Source of the DNA: Whitmania pigra
Lineage: Eukaryota; Annelida; Clitellata; Hirudinida; Haemopidae
Assembly (NCBI GenBank): GCA_021613335.1
Contig: JAJTWR010000481.1
Location: forward strand, 773,501-837,500
Direction: 5' to 3'
DNA length: 64,000 nt
The notes beneath the pieces were generated by a model, which searched no databases, was not told where the DNA came from, and worked only from the letters and a program-made list of their open reading frames with translations. Below are positions 48,750 to 63,254 of the stretch, in pieces. A program made the translations under genes and the position numbers. Within the stretch, counting starts at the first letter, position 1. Every line of letters starts with the position of its first letter.

Positions 48750-50920
48750 ATGTTCGTGAAGTCGTTGCTGATGATGTGCACGGCGATTGTCGTTTGCCGG
48801 AGTTACAAATTGCTTCTCTTCCCTATTCCGGCGAGCAGTCACGTCTTCTCGTTTTATTACATGGGACGGGAGCTGGCGAGGAGAAACCACGAGGTTCACA
48901 TGCTCGTTCATTGGAGTTACAAGCTGCCAAAAGACTGGACAGAACCTTCCTCCGACATCGTTTATCACGTGTGAGACTTGTTCTATGGATGGTTGATATA
49001 TTTCTTTTTCAAAGTAATTTAATATAAGTTTAGATGAGATCAGATAAATGTTGAGTGCTCTTGGAATATTTAGTTTTGTGTTTACGGACGAGAGCTTGTT
49101 TTGTTTTTTGTGGAGAGGCCACATTCAAAAACCTAATAATATAATATTCTGATATTCTAATAAACCTAGTAATATCACATAATACGTTGTATTAACACTC
49201 ATTAACATTAGTATTATGTAATACATACGACGTTAACACTTCGTCGAATGGAATCGCTCGTCGTTCGTTTCAGGTACGGAAACAACTCCGGCCAGAAGTT
49301 CATGATGGAGGAAGAAGCCATAAAGTTGAACATGGACCTGTTGATCCACAACCTGGACATGAAGCACGTCTTCAAAGAAATGATCAGACTCAATGAAGCG
49401 GTCGCAAGGGACATTTTCGTCGGGAACGAAGAGCTAGTGGAACGCTTGGAAAACTTGAAAATGGATGCCGCGGTCATCGATTACACCTTTTTCATGAGAA
49501 CCCCCGTGGTCCTAGCCCGAAGGCTGAAGCTGCCACTGATCAGTTACACCGACACCATCGAACCGTGGCTCATGGGAATGCCGTGGATGCCTTCGATCTT
49601 TACGCCTCTGCATCCTGCGACGGACAGCAGGAATACTTTCCTCCAAAGGCTGTCCAACACTTTGTTGCAGATCTACGTGGAGCTTGTTCCGCCTTTCAAA
49701 GATCCCGACGATGCCTTGCTCGACGTTTACAGAAAGTACGAACATTTTGTCAACCTGAAGGACATCGTTCGAAAGTCCGTGCTGTTCCTGACGACGGAAG
49801 ATCTCGTGTTCAATGTCGTCCGACCGTACACCGCCAATGTCGTGAGCATCGGGGGCTTGACCACGGAGCCGCTCAGGACGAACGAACGGCCATCGATTCC
49901 CGAGGATTATCTGAAATTCATTTCGGACGACAACTCGGGCACCGTGGTCGTCTCTTTCGGTAGCTTGGTGCCGAGGTACCCCGAGCGTTTGGTGAACGCC
50001 TTCTTTCGGGCATTCAGTAAGTTAACTCAGTATCGGTTCATCTGGAGATTCGACAACTACCTCAACCTGACGATACCTAAGAACGTCATGATTGTCAAAT
50101 GGTTGGCCCAAAAAGAACTACTCGGCCATTCCTCTGTGAAGCTCTTCATAACCCACTCGGGCAACAACGGCCAATTCGAGTCCCTTTACCTGGGGGTTCC
50201 GATGCTCTGCGTCCCTCTCTTGGGGGACCAACCGAGGAACGCCAGAAGGATCGTGGAGAGGGGGTACGGCGAGGAGATCGACTTCCGGACTCTGGAAGTG
50301 GACCAGTTGATCTCCATCATACTGAAGGTTCGTACAACTTGTGGATTTTTTTTGGTGGTATGTTATCGTTTCTTAATTTTTTTAATTTACTGACTTTTTA
50401 AAGAGAATCCAAATATCACGAAATGATCTAAATAGACCTTTAACCAGTGGCGAATTAATCAGCAATGTTGTTTTAATTGTATCAAGTCTTATTATTCTTT
50501 AGCTATTTTTAGTTTGTTGTCTCATTAAAATAATTTATCAGTCCTTGTTATGAAATGATTATTCTTTAACGAATTACGTAATAGGTCATCGAGGATCCTT
50601 CCTACAAAAGGAACATCGTGAAAGCCTCGGAGATTTTCAGGAGCAGGCCCGACTCCCCCGGCCAGAGGGCGGCATTTTGGATCGAACACGTCGTCCGTTT
50701 CGGAGGAGAGCACCTGGTACCGGCCGGAAACGATTTGAATTTCTGGCGGTATTTGTGCCTCGACGTACTTCTGCTTCTCGAAGCGGCGGCCGTGCTTGCG
50801 ACGATTTTGCTCGTCTTCGTGGTTTCGAAGGCGTTTAAGTACGGAAGAAGGCTACTTTCGAATTCTTCTAAGGCGAAGGGTTTTTCGAAAAGGTCGAAGT
50901 CGAACAAAAAGGAAAGATGA
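48750..50920 (+). CDS. UDP-glucuronosyltransferase, copy 4 (diverged, intact)
   Basis: Exons 48750-48970, 49274-50327 and 50585-50920 share intron positions and phases with copies 1-3 and encode 536 residues. Features: signal peptide (SLLMMCTAIVVCRS), PASSHVFSFYYMGREL with the likely catalytic His, FITHSGNNGQFESLY signature, FWIEHVVRFGGEHL, and a membrane helix (LCLDVLLLLEAAAVLATILL). A basic tail ends KKER, again a dilysine ER-retrieval motif. The gene is clearly older than copies 1-3 and uses more G/C-ending codons, except for 50026-50233, which is almost identical to copy 1. Unlike copies 1-3 it shows no acceptor just before its ATG. Confidence 0.93.
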
Positions 50921-51045
50921 TCGTCATAGCGGTCGGTCGATCGATTGTTCCGGATGATTTATTTTCGACGATTTATTCGACATTGTTCGATCGTGTCGAC
51001 GCATTAACGCGTAGTTATTTTATTACCTTATCGTTATTAACCAAC

Positions 51046-51051
51046 AATAAA
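51046..51051 (+). terminator. Polyadenylation signal of UGT copy 4
   Basis: AATAAA lies 126 bases after the stop and is followed by TGTTTTGT, the usual GT-rich downstream element. Confidence 0.6.
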
Positions 51052-51411
51052 TCGTGTTTTGTAAATTCACTGCAAACTTTTGAACCTTTGTTCATATTGT
51101 AGAGGTATCATATAATTATAATTATAATAATATCTTATTACATACTTTGCATATTGTATTTATATATTATATTATCTTATTATACTACATTATAGACTAT
51201 TTGTGCAGCTGGTAAAGTGTAGCAAGAATTTATTTATGCTGATACGCCTTTGAGTTTTGGGTAAAATTAAGTAATTAATTGTTAAATTTTTAAAATTAAT
51301 TCTTAGTTTTTATGTGTTAAGCGTATTTAACATTGTGAAGATAATGTGTCTTACATGACGCTATTTAATTTATTAAAATTTAATATTTTCTACGACATTA
51401 TAATAATGAAC

Positions 51412-51413
<2 letters not shown>

Positions 51414-51449
<36 letters not shown>

Positions 51450-51718
51450 GTAATAATGACGTGCTGCCGTAAGATTGGTAAGGTAGTGGAATAGTTTTAT
51501 TTTTAGTCGCCGGATAGCGTTACATTCGTTGCATTGCTGCGATTTCATTATTTGCCGTTTCATTACTATTCATCGGTGATGTTATTAATAGTATTAATTT
51601 TTATAAATTTACAAATCGATGAGCGAAAATTTTCCTATTTTTAACAATATTATTATTATTTTTATTATTGTTATTATTATTATTGTTATTATTATTATTA
51701 TCATTATTATTATTATTA

Positions 51719-51751
<33 letters not shown>

Positions 51752-51819
51752 TTTTTTTATTATTATTATTTTTATTATTATTATTATTATCATTATTATT
51801 ATCATTATCATTATCATCA

Positions 51820-51850
<31 letters not shown>

Positions 51851-51861
51851 CATTATCATCA

Positions 51862-51911
<50 letters not shown>

Positions 51912-51952
51912 TTATTATTATTATTATTATTAATTATTATTATTATTATTAA

Positions 51953-52001
<49 letters not shown>

Positions 52002-52004
52002 TAA
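51414..52004. repeat. (AAT)n and (ATT)n arrays
   Basis: A short AAT array lies at 51414-51448. A long ATT array with ATC interruptions runs from about 51648 to 52004. Confidence 0.9.
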
Positions 52005-54385
52005 AATAGTTAATTTGTAAGGCCCCATGTGCCAGAGGCGTCAAGAGGCGCTAACAATGCGCCGTTAATCGGACTAGTCTGATTAATCGCGCTCCTATCT
52101 CTTCCATTCAACATCTGGAATGTTTACTTCTCATCAGCAGGCGAAGTACGTTGGAAAACAAACTCCGTTGCTTTCGTCAATCAGTCAACGAGGCTTACTC
52201 GCCATCTCCACACAGGTCTTGTAAACAGATCTTGGAAAAACCAGGGTCGTCATTTCAGCATTTTCCAAGGAGGGGCAAGCCCTTGCACGGCATGAGAAAG
52301 TGACCTTTTTCTTCTGGGTTTGGTCCAAAGTCAGGGGGGAGAACCGTTGCCCCCGCCCGCCTGTCGCCCTCCTCCCGTCTTACGTCCCTGGGAAAAAGGT
52401 CTTGGAAAATCGTAGCTCGAGATCGTAATTTACAGATGGAGGGAGAGAAAAGCAGACAATAATCCACTCAGATCAACTTGCCAAAGAATGACAAACACGG
52501 CGGATCGTGTGATAAAACAAGCCGATATTGATTTCCAATGATTCTTCAGCGACGCTCGCAGCGAGACTCGGTCGGCGTTGTCAAAATGCGTGATACGAAA
52601 TCTTGCTCCACAAAAACTCGGAGCACGGAAAGACAGATGGAGAAGGCAGCAATAATAATAAAAAAAAATGACTAAAGGATGAAATGAAGTAAATCGAGCA
52701 TGCAATCCCATATCAAAGGCAGAGAATCAAGAGAGGGTTGACTAATTAAAGGCAGATGAAAAATACATATCCTGTTTATCCGGAAATGCTGGTAGGAAAT
52801 GAAATTTTGTTTTTTTTATTTATTTAATCTGGTGATGAATTGGAGTCGTTTAAATGCAAAAAAGGATGGAGAAATACCAAACGAGGGCGGAAGATGAAGG
52901 AATAAATCAAAAAAAGGAAAGCAGATTGGAAAGATTCGTTGCCGTCAAAATATGGTTTCATAAATTTCCATCAAACTTAACTTCCAAAGGATCGAACGAG
53001 GTCTCTGCAGAGTGGGAGATCAATCAGTCAATCGAAAAGCTGATTGATTGAGATGACTGAGTCAATCAATTCAAAATGATTTAAAGAGAGATTGATATCG
53101 ACCGGAGCCATTCTTTCATTTTCGATCATCGTGACAATAAACCACGGAGATTGTTTTAGATAGCTCGAATATTTTCTATTTTTTTTTTTTTTGAAAAATA
53201 AACCAAAAATAACAACAACGACAAAAATACTTTTGCTTTTAGGAACATTCTCAAAGCTCAGAGGACATCACAAAGACGACAGAAATAAATAAAATTTCCG
53301 TCCGGATGTGAATGTCCTTCAAAAGATGGCAGCGACCTTTAAAGACAAAAAAAAAAGAGAAAAAATTATAAAATGAATCTTTTGATTTACTTTTATCTCT
53401 CACAGGAAGCGGCTCGCCCTCATAATGTCATCCACCTGTCCGACTAAGAGCAGTTAAGTGAGTGCCTAATGCAGGTATTCCGGCAGGTATTATCCTATTT
53501 TTAATGCCCAAAATACTCCCTAGCAGTTTCAGCCCTAAAGAACCATCATCTGCTCAGGCACCTGTGATATCTTCCCTGGAGAGAGGCATCATCTAATTGG
53601 ACGGGGAATGATATAGCGCGTAATTCTCTTCCTTGATGTCTTTCCATCCCGGGAACAAAAGACGATTTATTAGTGCCTCTGGAATTACAAACAAGTGGAA
53701 TGAGGAATTTGTGGATGATTTGAGGATTACAAAATGCTTTGAGTCTTGACATGAGATTATTATTGTTGTTGTTGTTAATATTATTATTATTATTAATAGT
53801 TAGTATAATAATAATAATAATAAGATATACTAACTATTAATAATAATAATAAGAAGAAGAAGAAGAAGAAGTATAGCAAATATGGCTATAAACATTGTTG
53901 CTACTAGTAGCAAAGCAATAACTCCAGTGCTAATCTACAAAATGAGGTTGAGATATGACATTCAAAAGTCATCAATTAGGACGAACGATGCACAGAATGT
54001 AGAAATGATTTCAAAATAATGGAGCCGCCATTATTTCATCATCTGTTCACCCATTATCGCTCGCGAGACCATAGATAAAAAAGCACGCTCTCCAGGTTAC
54101 GCATTTAACGCTCGACTAGCTTTCCCGGTACTTCCGTTAAAAGGTCTTTGTTGTTATTTACGACCTAATTAGACTCAGCTGACCTTAAATGACGTTAAAT
54201 AAAAAACTGGAATTTTTCTTATCCAACTTTAAATCAGGAGATAATTGTGTTTTACCGACAAAATTATTTTTAATATGCTTTTATGAGGGTTTATTGTGAG
54301 TTTTATGATGAACATAGTGAATTATAAATATAATAATAATTATAATGATGATGATGATGATGTATGTACGTACGCATGTATGTGT

Positions 54386-54443
54386 GTATGTATGTATGTA
54401 TGTATGTATGTATGTATGTATGTATGTATGTATGTATGTATGT
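54386..54443. repeat. (ATGT)n array
   Basis: Pure tetranucleotide repeat next to GAT and ATT tracts. Confidence 0.9.
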
Positions 54444-55182
54444 ATTATTATTATTACTATTATTATTATTTATATTATTATTAATATTCATTTCTTTCTA
54501 TAGGGGCATGAAAGGGAGCATAAAGAACTACTTTGGCGCCAAATACTCTTTCTGCGGAAATTGCGGGAAAAAAAATATCTTCAAATTCGCTTCGTGTTTA
54601 TGAGAGGCTACTTTATGAACGGAGAGATGCAATCTTAGGGAAGAAATCTTGTACAAAATGGAATGAAAAAAAAAAAAAAAATTTATAAATAAGATAATAA
54701 TAATAAAAAAAAGTAATAATACAATAAATAAAATAAAATAATAATAATAAAGATGATGATGATGATAATAATTATATTATATAAAATATATATATATTTT
54801 TGTGCACATCGCATGTCGGATGACGTATGCAGACGTAGCATGCTTTGTCTATCTGGCCCGGGCAGTTGTTGTTGTTGTTGTTGTTATGTTTTCCTTGTTG
54901 TTGTTGTTTTTATATTTTTGTTGTTTTTGTTTATTTTGTTAAATTTAATTTTTCCCATCCCACAACTTTTTTGATTACAAAATATCGCTTTTTTTCTTTT
55001 CATTTTTTTATCTGCGTCCGTCGTACGAAGAGTGAGACTCAAATGTGAACTTGATTGCCTTCGCTGACGAGGAGGCGTTTCGAAGCCTTTTTATAGCGCC
55101 GAATGCGCAGGATTTCGAACGTTTAAAAGCGTCTCATTACGCCCGAGCCAAGATAGTCGATCGTCAATTTCGGCATTCAAAT

Positions 55183-55320
55183 CGACATCATCATCAACAT
55201 CGTCGTCGTCATCATCAACATCATCATCACTACCACCACCACAATCATAACCACCACCACCATCATCATCATCATCACAAACAGCATCATCATCATCACA
55301 AACAACATCATCATCATCAG
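55183..55320. repeat. (CAT/CAC)n array
   Basis: An interrupted CAT repeat that gives a His-rich open frame on the plus strand and an Asp-rich one on the minus strand. Confidence 0.85.
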
Positions 55321-55708
55321 AGAAGTTGGAGTTTATTGAAAAATAAGCAGAAGAAACATTTCCAAGAGCATGGCAGATGAGCAAATTCAGAAATAAATTT
55401 GAAATGAAATAAAAACCCAGTTTTAACGTTCAAAACGAACACAATGCGAACCGGTGAAGCGTGACCGACGACGAACGAAAGACAGCGAAACAAAGCGAAG
55501 AATGGAAAACGCCGCCCTCCCATCCCTGCAACAACTGCAGCTCTTTCCGATAAAACTGGCAGCATAAACAGTTCCCCTTTTATCGACGGAGTGCCGGCCG
55601 GCATGGCTGGAAAAGAGACGGAATGAACAGGAATGAATCACTGCGGAGCCATTTTATGGAAAATAAAAATCCAGACGAAGGAAATTTGTTTATTTCGATG
55701 AGATGGTG

Positions 55709-55935
<227 letters not shown>

Positions 55936-56220
55936 CGATGACGATGACGATGACAATGGTGATGATACCCCTTGTGGGGGTGGTGAATATGATGATGGTG
56001 ACACGGTGATGATGATGATGACCTTTATGATTAAACAAGGACAGATGATGAAATGCATGCTTCTCATTCTAACAACCGTCTTATTGCATATGCCTTGCAT
56101 AAAAGAACAGACCGAGTAAGAGCGGGAGACTCTTGGGGAAAAGTCACCGAAGCGAGACGAAAAACGGCATTCAGTGAAACATGACCGCGTAGAGTTGACC
56201 ATGCAATCCACCCTGACATT

Positions 56221-56252
56221 CATCCATCCATCCATCCATCCATCCATCCATC
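56221..56252. repeat. (ATCC)n tract
   Basis: Short tetranucleotide repeat, with a second weaker run near 56308-56335. Confidence 0.8.
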
Positions 56253-57140
56253 CGCCCATTCTTGATCTATCCGTCCAGCAAATAGTTTGTCTATCTAACA
56301 AACAAACCAGCCATCCATCCATCCACCCACCCACCCTACCCCCTCACATAACGAATTCCTCCAAGCATGACTTGCATTCTGAGTGACTCTTCACTGACGT
56401 CAAACACCTCAACAAGTACACTCTCATCTTCCAAAGCCACTCATTCCTGAATCCTGTTCTGAGGTGTCGACTGAACTTTGAGTTTCATTTTTGCACCCAG
56501 GCACTGAATAAGTAATTCCTATTCAGAATTTCATGGCATCTCATAAGCTGAGCTAAAAACGATGACTTTCGCTTTCTGTTTTTTAACTTGGTAATTTTTG
56601 AATGCTTCCTGTACAAAATAGGGTCGCTGTAAAGTCTCACTAGATGTCCTTTGAATGGAGGGAAATGTGGAAAAACCGGTGAAAGCTCACACCTGGTCCA
56701 TGACAATGATGATGATGATCTCTGGAGAATCTTCAGAATAAAAAATTAATTTGTCTCAGCAACAATCGGTGGAATCTTCATGCCTCTAGCAGCGTGGAAT
56801 TTATGGGCCATCACCATTACCCCACGTTGTATTTATAGGCCAATTAATTTAAAGACTTTTCAATTGATCTGTCAATCATGGGTTCAATCAAACCACAAAA
56901 AAAAAAAGGGAGATTGACCGAGTGATTGAAAGGACGCCAGTGATGGCCTGGGAATGATCCACCTTAGTCTGAGTCTAAACTCAGGTGTGTCGTGTTTTTT
57001 CAGCAACCGTTCACCGAGATTAAAAAAAAAAAGTGGAAAAAATTTGGTGAACTTGATTGAACCAGAAGCTTGAAGTTTAGACGAGTGACGTGACTGCTTG
57101 TCAAGAATACAATGGCTGGAAAATTCAGAAGAGAAGAAAC

Positions 57141-57206
<66 letters not shown>
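57141..57206. repeat. (AAT)n array
   Basis: Pure AAT tract followed by GAC repeats to about 57262. Confidence 0.9.
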
Positions 57207-57208
<2 letters not shown>

Positions 57209-58580
57209 CGACGATAATATCGACGAAAATAACAACAGCGACAACGACGACGACGACGACGACAATAGAGTATGACACAAAGGATTACCTGCCGACATAA
57301 AAAATATAAACTCGCGTGTCTACTTTTGACGTTTTTGACGTCGATAAATGTCAGTCTACGAGAACAACAACCGGCCGTCACTGACGACGACGACAACGAC
57401 TACAATTCCGTTGAAGCGACTGCGTTCGGTAGCGCCTGCGGTAGCTGTGGTTAGGACGACAGTAGCGGCAGGAAAAAGCGCTCGAACGCTTCGGATGCAC
57501 AGACGAGAGATTAACTTTTCGTGTTTTGGAAAGATTGAAGATTACAGTAAAATGTTTTTTCTTCTTTTAAGGACGTGATTTTCAAGAAAAATAAATGATT
57601 TGTAAGCATTTTTTTTTTATAACGATGACACATCTCGCAGAGATCTGACTTCATCTTAGTAATACAGCGGACTTTAATCAAGTAAATAAATAAATAAATT
57701 AATACATAAACAAATAAACAAACAAATAAATAAATAACTAAATAAATACTTAAATAAATAAATAATAATAAATAAATAAATAAATGAGAGCTAATTAATG
57801 TGATCCAAACGTAGCTTCTCGGATGAATGAATGAATGCAACTTCAAAATAAATGAACCACGAAATTGAAAAATATCTACGCAATCAAATTCCTCTCTATT
57901 GTTAATTCCACAAAAGGCCTGAAAACCACAGATTCCCTAAATGTGCCAAACAATGCATCAAATAAACGACAGCAAAGGTGGTCCAATTATTGCAAGTCAT
58001 CCATGACGACGTCAATTAAAAACCAATCAAACAGGTGTCAACAATTTCCCCACAACAGGTAACGCTTCCCGACAGGTAATCTCATCGAATTCCAGGACTG
58101 GAACTCCAGACCAACCGACTCACCTTTCTGTCTGGATATAACGCGCAAACGACTCCGGACACACGCCTGGAAAAATATCCTGAACATGGCAAACGTTTCC
58201 AGTTGCAAGATACGATCGACGAATAAACATAGTCCGTAGCCAATACTTCCCACGGGGCAGTGCCAACCCCCCCCAATCCAACAGCTGGGTACGATGGGAT
58301 AGCTGATGGTTCTTTGTCCTTCATTCTTTCATTTACTACTGTCCGATTAAGTACTTATTTTTTTTTATATCCGATCGTCTGCCTTTCCAAGTACGTACGT
58401 GCAGTTGAGGGCAGCAGAAAAGTAGCGGGAAATAGATTACGAGGAATGAGAGGAACGAAAATAGACGGACGTAGAGACTGGAGAGAATTGTGACCCAAGA
58501 AAGGTCAACAGAGGTCAACAGAGGCGCGACCTGACCTGACCTCGGATAGGGCTTTCAATCTTTACCCGGCTTGTGATTGG

Positions 58581-59055
58581 TTAACTGAAATCCTTGAGCA
58601 TGTGCCACTTGACGACGTTGGTTCGGGTTTTGGCGAACATTTCGTTCCAATGTTTCACCTCCATGGGGCCGCTCTTGCTGCCCAGAATGATTTGACCTGT
58701 AGTTGAGAAGGTCAACATCATCATCATCATCATCACCATCATTATTGTCGTCATTATCCTTTTGTAATTAATATTATTGTCATTATTATTACGATTAATA
58801 GCAACCAACTCTTTGTAATGTGATAATATACCAATAGATAGACTGTTAATTGTAAAATTAAAAGTTTAGCTAAAACACGTTGAAAGTATTATTAACAATA
58901 AAATCAATAATAATAATAATATTAATAATAAAAATAAATAATTTATGTGACAAAAATTGAAGAGATTATTTAAAAATGAATAAAAATCTGAATTCAATGT
59001 TTAATTCGTCATGAGACTTAAGTCAAAGTTGATTGTATTGTGTGGACGTCAATGG

Positions 59056-59097
<42 letters not shown>

Positions 59098-61762
59098 GTC
59101 ACCCACAAGAAGGTCATTGTCAACATGTCAAGCGGTCAAATTCATTTTTTGTGTTGTCGTTGTCGTTGTTGTTATTGCTGTTGATGTGGTTGTTGTTGTT
59201 GTTGTTGCTGTTGTTGTTGTCGTTGTCGTTATTGCTGTTGATGTGGTTGTTGTTGCTGTTGTTGTTGTTGTTGCTGCTATTTCTGCAGCTGCTGTTGTTG
59301 CTGCTATTCCTCTCCTTGAAGTTGAAGTTGAAAAAGTTCATGAGGTATGAATGAATAAATAACTTAAGACTCTTTGAATTCAAATTCGATTGACTTTTAA
59401 TTGATATTTCATTGATTTTTGATTGATTGGAAATATTTTAAAATTGTTTTCCGCTTGTATTTTTTTTTATTTTCTTTAATTTCTTTTTTATTTTTTATAA
59501 ATTATAAAATCAAGAACAAGTTCAAGTTCTCAAAAATGAAAAAATAAAAGTATTAAAAATTTTTTAAATTTGAAAAATTGAAAATATTAAAAATTTTAAA
59601 CGCCTCGAATATCGAATGTCGGCGAACACTAAATCTTCGGCTATCGGCCTCAATTTCATGGTCCGGGAATAAAACCATTTCCGGAGGAACCAGGGTGGAT
59701 CGGTGGATCCACAGTCCCCCCCTAGATACAGTCAGAGATATACATAAAGAAAGAAATACAGACAAATAAAGAGAGATAGACAGAATTCAAGAAATGAAGA
59801 GACCCATACATAGACACACAGAGACACACATAGACACACAGAGAACCATACAGAGACTCACAAAGAAATACACAGAGAATTACAAGCAATCTACCTATTG
59901 GTTCGTTCCTCCCCATCCTGTCGTAATCCATGACCGAAATGACCAGACACGTCTGCCTAATCTTCTCGTAGGGCACAGTGAACATGAGGGTCTCGTCGAA
60001 GACTGGATTGAGGTTCTTTTCCTTGATCTCGGTCTTCTTCTTCTCCACTTTCTTGCCATCGTGGGTCATCCAGACTTTGACGTAGGGATCTGGAAAGAGA
60101 TTGGTTTTCTATTTACTGAGAAAGAGGGGTTTTGATTGAGGGTTGATTGAGAATTGATTGAGAGTTGATTGAGGATTAGTTAAGAGGTAGTTGAAGGTTG
60201 TTAAGAATTGTTTGAGGATTGGTTAAGAATTGGTTGACGATTGGTTGAGATGATGTCAATTAATATTCATAATTATAATATTACATTCATAATTACAATA
60301 TTATTTTCATAATCATAAAATAATAATAATTATAATCATACATTCATGGTTTTAAAATTTTATTCATAAATGCAATAATAACATATTCATATGCCTCGAC
60401 CAATGAACCAACAGGGCAAAGCAGGGTTCAGCATTCGAGGTCAGCTCAAAAGCCATGGTGCACTGTGCCCCCTACGTGGAGAGACTCATAGGGGTGACAT
60501 CCCAGGGCCCAGGTTTGAACCTTATCCCTGCCCCACTCCTCAATCTCACTTCGAAGGTCATGACCTCAGAGCGGGAGTTATCGGCTCTCAATGCACGTGC
60601 TTGAAAATCGATCGATTCTCTTCTGAAGTTTCAAGGAAAATTGTCGACTCGAGACCAAAATACATTCTTCATGCACGCGGGCGATTGGGTAGAATGGGCG
60701 GTTGAGCGGGTGGAAGGATTGGAGATGAAGGGTGGGGAAATCAATGAGTGGGCGGATGGATGGATGGATGGATAATTCAGTCAGTAGGAAAAACTAATTC
60801 GATGGATAATTGGATGGGCGGATAAAAGGCTGGATAGTTGAAAGGTTCGTCTATGTTACCACTGTCATCCCCATCATAACCATCATGTCACCGTAATCAT
60901 CATCATCATCGTCATCATCATCATCATCATCATCATACATCATCATCATCATCGTCGTCGTCGTCATCGTCATCGTCATCTTCATCGTCATCATCATCAT
61001 CATCATACATCATCATACATCATCATCACAACCACCATGTTAACCATCGTCACCACGGTTGGTCGGTCGACCATGGAGCGTCAATATCCGTTGCTAATCT
61101 CTCGGATGGATGCCCCGCAGAAACGTTGTTCCAGGCGAAGACATGGTTTTCATTCGCGGGAAAGCAACGATCAAATTAGTGGCAGCGTTTACAATGCACT
61201 GTGATGCTTATGGAATTTCAGGAATGACTGAAGTGATTAGGATGATGATGATGAAGGTAATAATAATAATAATAATAATAATAACAACAATAATAATCAT
61301 GAATGGTAAACATTACATTTATTTAATAATATTAGTAATATTTAAAATAATAATAGCCATTGTAGAAGTTGAATTAATTGGGATTTCCCATAAAATCTCT
61401 CAATGAAACGATTCAGTTGAGATGAATTGATTCGGATGAATTGCCATCCGAAAGGTCACAGCTCATGGGTCACACCGTCTCACCTGTAAAGTATCCCCAC
61501 CCTGTAAACATCATTACCTGTAATAATCCTCAACTACCTGATTAACTGCATATTACCTACTGATTACCTGTAATAATGTTCACCTTTAACAATGTACACC
61601 TGTAACAATATACACCTGTAGCAATGTACACATGTAAGAATTCTCACCTGACAACCCGTTTATGTCCTTGGCCTTGAGGTTCCTCGCCTTGAGGATGCCC
61701 ACGCTGATGACACCCACGCTTCCCTCGTAGTTTAAAGACACTTGAAGTTCACCCAAACGACC
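58581..61762 (-). CDS. Synaptotagmin C2B domain, last three exons (SYT7-like)
   Basis: Exons 61762-61648, 60089-59895 and 58696-58581 join in phase (0/1, 1/1, 1/stop) and encode the complete C2B domain of a synaptotagmin, a membrane Ca2+ sensor for vesicle exocytosis. Motifs in order: GELQVSLNYEGSVGVISVG, KARNLKAKDINGLS, DPYVKVWMTHDGKKVEKKKT (with the polybasic lipid-binding strand), LNPVFDETLMF, VMDYDRMGRNEPIG and SGPMEVKHWNEMF. The end is KWHMLKDFS. Aspartates of Ca2+ loops 1 and 3 are kept; the last loop-3 position is Glu instead of Asp. KARNLKA, DPYVKVW and SGP-EVKHW agree best with SYT7, though WHML also recalls SYT4/11. The C2A domain, linker and transmembrane exons must lie at higher coordinates or beyond the window. 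Confidence 0.85.
59055..59305. repeat. (CAT)n and (GTT)n tracts in synaptotagmin intron
   Basis: CAT repeat at 59055-59097 and interrupted GTT/GCT repeat at 59155-59305, in the last intron. Confidence 0.85.
60895..61284. repeat. (ATC)n and (AAT)n tracts in synaptotagmin intron
   Basis: ATC/GTC repeats with CATACATCATCAT breaks at 60895-61028 and AAT repeats at 61258-61284. The rest of this intron, including 60390-60705, has no supported gene. Confidence 0.85.
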
Positions 61763-61782
61763 CTGGAAGGTGATAACGTTGA

Positions 61783-62186
<404 letters not shown>

Positions 62187-62739
62187 TAATAGTAGTGGTG
62201 ACGATTGATGACGATGACGACGACGACGACTATGACGATGATGATGATGATGGCCACCATCCGAAACAGTCATCCCTAATCTTAATCCAAGCCAGGATTA
62301 TGACCTATGACCTATGACGTCAGATATTTTGACTGTTCAAGTCACAGACGTCATCGAGTCTTCAGCGATTGTGAAGTCGTCATGAAAGATGAAAAGCCAT
62401 TTATTCTATTTTTCAAGATCAAATGTATTTGTTTATTTTCGGTTGAATGCACGTTTTATGTATTTTTTTAGTATTTTGTATCGTTGCCTAGCTGTTGTAT
62501 GTGTTTTTAGTAATTAGTATTTATTATTTATCTATTGTTGCCTTGTGACGACTGTTACGTAATGATGCATTGTTGCCAGTAAATCTGTTTCCAGAGATAA
62601 TATTTCACTCCGGTTTCCAGTTTGGCATCCTAATCACCATGACAACCATGTATTCATGTATCCTTGGAGTCGTCGACGTCGTCGTCATCAACAACGGATG
62701 TCGTCAGCAGTGACGTCATTACCGTCTTCGAGTATATCA

Positions 62740-62985
62740 TCGCCACGACCATCGCCACCATCATCTTCATCATCATCGCTGTCATCGTGAGCATTATCAT
62801 ATCTGTCATCATCGTCATTATCATCGCTGTTATCATCGTCATCATCGCCATCATAATCGCCATCATAATCATCGTCATCATCATCGTCATCATCATCGCC
62901 ATCATAATCGCCATCATAATCATCGTCATCATCATCGTCATCATCATCGCCATCATAATCGTCATCATCATCGTCGTCGTCATCA
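62740..62985. repeat. ATC-based minisatellite
   Basis: Units built from ATCGCCATCATA and CATCGTCATC are duplicated in blocks of about 48 bp (from about 62845 and 62893). Confidence 0.8.
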
Positions 62986-63254
62986 GGCATCCATTTCCAG
63001 GATGGGACGATGCGCGCATGGAACTCCGTAGCTATTATTAGGCCACGTGATGGTGTAATCGATTCAGACATTCATGAATATTAATTAGTCGAGATGTATT
63101 TACGACGATAAAATGATGATGAAGACGATGATAATAAAAAAAAAAGTAATAATAATAGTAATGGTAAAAAATAAATATTAATTAACTCGAGAGATGCTAG
63201 TGTAATTAATTTACTTTTTTCGGGGTGGGTCGATGTCACCACGGCGATGATGAT

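Noticed and set aside
50099..50401. Arg/Pro-rich open frames overlapping the UGT signature region (also at 37377 and 41701)
   Set aside because: Alternate-frame shadows of the conserved UGT exon; they recur in each paralogue only because the DNA is conserved.
60390..60705. 104-codon open frame with a B-box-like GGTTCAAACCT on the other strand
   Set aside because: Lies inside a synaptotagmin intron without homology; the SINE idea lacks an A box and flanking repeats.
62560..62660. Minus-strand KLETGVKYY resembling the KLETKV strand of a synaptotagmin C2A domain
   Set aside because: Only six or seven residues match and no neighbouring C2A motif (DPFVK, LNPxFNE) is present.
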